From: Candidatus Hydromicrobium americanum
GTDB lineage: Bacteria; Actinomycetota; Humimicrobiia; Humimicrobiales; Humimicrobiaceae
Direction: 5' to 3'
NCBI GenBank assembly: GCA_002779205.1
Contig: PEXF01000001.1
Location: 1-8,306 of the forward strand
DNA length: 8,306 nucleotides
The first letter of the stretch is position 1, and every line of letters begins with the position of its first letter. The notes beneath the pieces are model-generated. The model made no database searches. It was not told where the DNA came from and saw only the letters and a list, made by a program, of their open reading frames with translations. The translations under genes and the position numbers were made by a program. This document shows positions 5,667-8,306 of the stretch, piece by piece.

Positions 5667-5706
5667 ACTTAATATTTTTATGTTTAATAATGTTCCTTCT
5701 TAGTGA

Positions 5707-5781
5707 TAGAGCAAATATCTTGCTTCTACCTCCAAAGGCAATGTTATTAGACTTGAAGAAATAAGAAAAAGGAGGTTAGAA
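5707..5781 (+). promoter_or_regulatory. RRM-gene leader with two mutually exclusive stems, one covering the Shine-Dalgarno
   Basis: Structure A: TAGAGCAA (5707-5714) pairs with TTGCTTCTA (5720-5728) as eight base pairs with one bulged T and a five-base loop. Structure B: TTCTACCTCC (5724-5733) pairs with GGAGGTTAGAA (5771-5781) as ten base pairs with one bulged T, burying the whole GGAGG ribosome site. Both use 5724-5728, so they exclude each other. This is the geometry of a translational switch. The gene product belongs to a family that is often cold-induced, so a temperature- or protein-responsive leader is conceivable. The pairing is seen in the sequence; regulation is inferred. Confidence 0.4.
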
Positions 5782-5784
5782 AAA

Positions 5785-6051
5785 ATGCAAGGTAGCAAAC
5801 TATATGTAGGGAATCTTGATTATTCTGCTACTAATGAGCAACTGGAAGAGCTCTTCTCTAAATATGGTAAAGTCAGCCAGATCGATATAATCCCGGGTAA
5901 AGGATTTGGATTTGTCGAAATGTCTGATTCATCTGAAGCTGAAAAAGCAAAAGAAGAACTGGACGGCAGTGATTTTATGGGGCGCACTTTAAAAGTTGAT
6001 GAAGCACGCCCTCGTAGAGAAAGACCAAAAAGAGAATACCGAAGATATTAA
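5785..6051 (+). CDS. Single-RRM RNA-binding protein
   Basis: An 88-residue cytoplasmic protein consisting of one RNA recognition motif plus a short basic tail. RNP2 is LYVGNL (6-11) and RNP1 is KGFGFVEM (39-46), with the aromatic residues Tyr7, Phe41 and Phe43 in the usual RNA-stacking positions. Residues 75-88 (RPRRERPKREYRRY) form an arginine-rich tail that could add nonspecific RNA affinity. Similar small bacterial RRM proteins, such as the cyanobacterial Rbp family, are RNA chaperones often induced by cold. The linker between beta2 and beta3 is short, as usual for these bacterial forms. The ATG at 5785 is preceded by a strong AAAGGAGG (5768-5775). The leader can hide this site by base pairing. 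It appears to be monocistronic. Confidence 0.92.
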   Translation: MQGSKLYVGNLDYSATNEQLEELFSKYGKVSQIDIIPGKGFGFVEMSDSSEAEKAKEELDGSDFMGRTLKVDEARPRRERPKREYRRY

Positions 6052-6099
6052 GATTATTAAGAAATAATCAAAATTCGGTATAACAATAGGTTAATCCAA

Positions 6100-6162
6100 T
6101 AGCAGATAAAAGAGGGGCAAAGTTTTTATTCTGGTTGTAGAAGCTTTTTCTTTTATCTGCTA
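6100..6162 (+). repeat. 14-bp inverted repeat after the RRM gene (possible terminator or 3' stabiliser)
   Basis: TAGCAGATAAAAGA (6100-6113) is perfectly complementary to TCTTTTATCTGCTA (6149-6162). In plus-strand RNA the stem can extend by four G-U pairs (6114-6117 with 6145-6148), while on the minus strand those would be A-C mismatches, so the plus-strand transcript is favoured. No uridine tract follows, so it is not a classic intrinsic terminator, although internal T-runs are present. It lies 49 bases past the RRM stop and could end or protect that transcript. Confidence 0.5.
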
Positions 6163-6203
6163 AATATTTAAAATTCTACTTATATTTGAAAGTTAGGTTA
6201 TTA

Positions 6204-6219
6204 AGGATCTGTCCCAATC
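6204..6219 (-). repeat. Right arm of the inverted 16-mer (IS-end-like)
   Basis: The reverse complement reads GATTGGGACAGATCCT and matches 4441-4456 with one difference. It lies in the convergent spacer between the RRM gene and the ABC permease gene. No target-site duplication is evident next to either arm (flanks CCAG and AATT). Confidence 0.5.
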
Positions 6220-6307
6220 AATTGTTGATTTCTTTTAAACTTATATCTACTCCAAAACTTATTGATTTAATAATAAAATCTATCAGCTTCGTTTCAATTT
6301 ATGATCT

Positions 6308-7075
6308 TCAGGCAACATCAATTTTTTTCATACGCAGGATTGAAAAGAAGATCAGGAGTATGATGATACAGAATGAAATGATGACAGTGGGAATCAAGGA
6401 ATTATCAAAAATATGCCCGATGTCTGCTGCCTTAAAGAGCAGGTAATTTGGGAGATATGCTCTTACTACCTTAAATTGATTGAAAATGCTTAGAGTATAT
6501 CCAAGAACAAGGACTGTAATACCAGCGATTAAACCTCTTTTAAATAGGCTGCTAAGGCACAATAGTATGGATAACAATACGGAATAATAAAGGATATATA
6601 GCAGTGATGATTTTAGCGCAATTTCAATTGATAACATTCCACCAGTAAAAAGTCTGTTAATATAAAAATAATTAGTCAAAAAGGCTATTAGTATAAAAAG
6701 AGAAATTGTAACCGTATAGTGGATATATTTTGCAAGCACAACACCTGCAGGGTTTGCTCCCCTGGAATAGGGAAAGACTAATTTTTTTAAAGAAACTTCA
6801 TTGGAAAGAAGTCCCATTAAGGTAAGTGCGATAATAATTGTTCCAATTTGAAATAAATCTTTTAAGAAAGTCTGGAAAGCAGTATCGCGGTTAAAAGTGG
6901 AAAATAGAACAGTCAGGTCAGCAGGTAAATAATTTTTTAGAAGTAAAGGTAAAAGCTTTAACACCAGGGGATCCAGAAGAGCCCAGAAAATAGTACCCAC
7001 AAATAAAATCAGGTATTTATTTCCTCTAACAGACTCCAATATCTCTTTTTTAAAATAAGCTTTAAATGATCTCAT
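6308..7075 (-). CDS. ABC-2 type transporter permease
   Basis: A 255-residue integral membrane protein with about six hydrophobic helices (roughly 22-48, 75-93, 118-138, 155-177, 180-198, 227-247) in the ABC-2 exporter arrangement. The amphipathic N-terminus (MRSFKAYFKKEILES) and the basic loop LKKLVFPYSRGANPAG (97-111) are usual for the family; the loop probably contacts the ATPase. The start codon lies inside the last codons of the ATPase gene (14-base overlap), indicating translational coupling and one complex. The substrate cannot be told from sequence; relatives export drugs, peptides or lipid-linked molecules. This is the last gene of the minus-strand operon and no clear terminator was found after it. 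Confidence 0.85.
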   Translation of the reverse strand: MRSFKAYFKKEILESVRGNKYLILFVGTIFWALLDPLVLKLLPLLLKNYLPADLTVLFSTFNRDTAFQTFLKDLFQIGTIIIALTLMGLLSNEVSLKKLVFPYSRGANPAGVVLAKYIHYTVTISLFILIAFLTNYFYINRLFTGGMLSIEIALKSSLLYILYYSVLLSILLCLSSLFKRGLIAGITVLVLGYTLSIFNQFKVVRAYLPNYLLFKAADIGHIFDNSLIPTVIISFCIIILLIFFSILRMKKIDVA

Positions 7076-7988
7076 TTTTACTTACCATTCTAATAAAAAT
7101 ATCTTCCAGTGTACTTTTCCTGGTCCGATAACTGGTAATATTATTATCAAGCTTTGAAAGCTCCTTTAAGATTTCTTTTTTAGCGTAATCTATGTCTTTA
7201 ACATAGATGCTTATTCTCCGGCCGTTTTCTTTGATACTTTCAATCCAGCTAAATTTTTTTAATAAATTAACTTCATCCTCAGGATCTTCTTCAAACTCAA
7301 CATCAAAAATAGGCTGTATATAAGTTTCGTATAACTGAGACAGATTTTTAGTCAAAAGTATTTTACCCTCATCTATAATGCATATTTTGTCACATACCCT
7401 CTCTGCATCATTTAAAATATGTGTCGACAGGAAAATAGTAATTTTATCATCCTTAAGACCTTCGATAAGTTCGAGCATTTCCACTCTTCCTTCAGGATCA
7501 AGCGCGGATGCAGGCTCATCTAAAAATAGAATTTCGGGACTGTTCATAAATGCTACTGCTAATGCCAATCTTTGTTTCATTCCCCGTGAGTATCCACCAA
7601 TGCGTCTTTTTCCCTGTTTTGTTAATTTAACCATTTCCAGAAGTTTGCCAACACTTTTTCTGGTTTTTTTTAAATTGCATCCTATAATTCTGGCAATGAA
7701 ATTTAAATACTCATAAGTATTCATATAATTATAAAAGGTTGGCGTCTCAGGCAGATATCCAATTGATCTTACCAGTTCCTGCTTATTTTTTAAAAAATCC
7801 TTACCTTTAATGAATATTTTACCTCCATTAAATTTAATCAAACCGGTCAGGATATTCATTGTGGTGGTTTTTCCAGCGCCATTCCGTCCGATAAATCCAA
7901 ATACCGAACCTTTTTCCACCTCAAAGCTGATAGACTTTAATGCTTCCAGACGGCCATAACTTTTCTTTAGATTAACGACCTTAATCAT
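7062..7988 (-). CDS. ABC transporter ATP-binding protein
   Basis: A 308-residue cytoplasmic ATPase that would power the adjacent permease. Walker A is GRNGAGKTT (34-42). The Q-loop position reads YLPETP (79-83) with Glu in place of Gln, frequent in CcmA-type exporters. The signature is GGYSRGMKQRL (131-141), Walker B plus catalytic Glu is ILFLDE (153-158), the D-loop is SALD (161-164), and the switch His190 is in STHIL. Residues from about 220 onward form the extra C-terminal domain common in ABC-2 exporters, ending with the typical LEDIFIRMV. The ATG at 7988 overlaps the end of the upstream small gene by eight bases, with only a weak purine-rich ribosome site, so coupling is likely. Confidence 0.93.
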   Translation of the reverse strand: MIKVVNLKKSYGRLEALKSISFEVEKGSVFGFIGRNGAGKTTTMNILTGLIKFNGGKIFIKGKDFLKNKQELVRSIGYLPETPTFYNYMNTYEYLNFIARIIGCNLKKTRKSVGKLLEMVKLTKQGKRRIGGYSRGMKQRLALAVAFMNSPEILFLDEPASALDPEGRVEMLELIEGLKDDKITIFLSTHILNDAERVCDKICIIDEGKILLTKNLSQLYETYIQPIFDVEFEEDPEDEVNLLKKFSWIESIKENGRRISIYVKDIDYAKKEILKELSKLDNNITSYRTRKSTLEDIFIRMVSKNEII

Positions 7989-8226
7989 TTTCTTTATATT
8001 TCTTTCTACCTACTAATAAGAAGACAACCGGGCCAATAATATTGATAAAAATAATAATTAAAGCCCACCCCCATTTTGGTAAATAGGCTGCTTCATTTCT
8101 AAAAAGCTGCACAAGCGCATAAATCATCAGACCATATTCAACTATCATTAATGGAATGAAGAAGGGTAGAAGCCTTAAGATTTCCGTTATAATGAAGTTT
8201 ATATCTATTACAGTTATGTGAATCAC
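7981..8226 (-). CDS. Small PLDc_N-type membrane protein
   Basis: An 81-residue protein with two membrane helices (about 14-41 and 52-73). The second half, WGWALIIIFINIIGPVVFLL followed by VGRKK, fits the PLDc_N (phospholipase D nuclease N-terminal) membrane domain, which often occurs alone without the nuclease. The family's role is not established; lone forms commonly sit beside ABC-2 exporters, as here, and may be accessory or immunity-like subunits. The start is a GTG at 8226; AAGCGG directly abuts it, so ribosome-site support is poor and a slightly different start is possible. It is the first gene of the operon and overlaps the ATPase gene by eight bases. Confidence 0.75.
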   Translation of the reverse strand: MIHITVIDINFIITEILRLLPFFIPLMIVEYGLMIYALVQLFRNEAAYLPKWGWALIIIFINIIGPVVFLLVGRKKYKEND

Positions 8227-8254
8227 CCGCTTATTAAAATTTATATTTTTATAT

Positions 8255-8264
8255 ATTATATAAT
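8255..8264. promoter_or_regulatory. Divergent -10 palindrome between the ABC operon and the next gene
   Basis: ATTATATAAT reads TATAAT on both strands (plus 8259-8264, minus 8260-8255). Minus-strand initiation would be near 8248, about 22 bases before the GTG at 8226. TTCAAT on the minus strand (8282-8277), 16 bases away, is a mediocre -35. Plus-strand initiation near 8271 would serve the ribosome site at 8293. The local DNA is so AT-rich that chance matches are likely. Confidence 0.3.
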
Positions 8265-8292
8265 TTACACAGAATAATTGAAGAAATAAAAT

Positions 8293-8306
8293 AAGGAGTT
8301 TACTTG
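8293..8306 (+). promoter_or_regulatory. Ribosome site and TTG codon at the window edge
   Basis: AAGGAG (8293-8298) is followed five bases later by TTG (8304-8306), the last codon visible. A consensus ribosome site at correct spacing suggests a plus-strand gene starting here, divergent from the ABC operon. Only the start codon is in view, so its product is unknown. Confidence 0.35.

Noticed and set aside
6186..6446. 86-codon plus-strand frame overlapping the permease 3' end
   Set aside because: Most of it is antisense to the permease C-terminal helix; its start has no Shine-Dalgarno and it runs through the inverted 16-mer.
7378..7716. 112-codon plus-strand frame inside the ABC ATPase gene
   Set aside because: It mirrors the Walker B and signature region of the ATPase and has no features of its own.

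Overview
This is an AT-rich bacterial chromosomal window. Evidence for a bacterium is Shine-Dalgarno sequences, sigma70-type promoters, an intrinsic terminator, overlapping genes and the PlsY pathway. The gene set (class II aldolase, YecE-like DUF72 protein, membrane glycosyltransferase, PlsY, YhfC/PrsW-like membrane protein, single-RRM RNA-binding protein, ABC-2 exporter) suits an anaerobic low-GC or candidate-phylum bacterium such as Atribacterota. That placement is a weak inference; no marker here settles it.

Layout. Positions 1-374 hold no protein gene but contain tRNA debris: a tRNA-Ser-like 3' scrap (135-158), an exact 21-base copy of the tRNA-Glu 3' end (211-231), a GC-rich structured insert (232-298) and a perfect hairpin (307-331). 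The intact tRNA-Glu(CUC) follows on the minus strand (375-450) with its own promoter. Then comes a plus-strand unit, fba (708-1700) and a DUF72 gene (1713-2441), closed by an intrinsic terminator whose loop holds an extended -10 for the next gene, a membrane GT2 glycosyltransferase (2490-3683). Its stop codon abuts the stop codon of the convergent plsY (3684-4325).

The middle section (about 4441-6219) is bounded by an inverted, nearly identical 16-mer. It holds a scrap of a decayed ORF, a Trp-rich and more GC-rich YhfC/PrsW-like membrane protein (4755-5543) and an RRM protein (5785-6051). The RRM leader can form two mutually exclusive RNA structures, one of which covers the Shine-Dalgarno sequence. 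This section may be an old mobile segment.

The right end is a compact minus-strand operon read from 8226 to 6308: a PLDc_N-type small membrane protein, an ABC ATPase and an ABC-2 permease, all with overlapping ends. A divergent promoter region and a ribosome site with a TTG codon at the window edge suggest another plus-strand gene starting at 8304.

How the genes work together: fba is central glycolysis/gluconeogenesis; plsY and the GT2 enzyme act on membrane lipids or glycans; the three-gene operon forms one exporter. No CRISPR array, intact insertion sequence or recognised defence system is visible. The best candidates for new biology are the tRNA-Glu-linked structured insert and the RRM leader.
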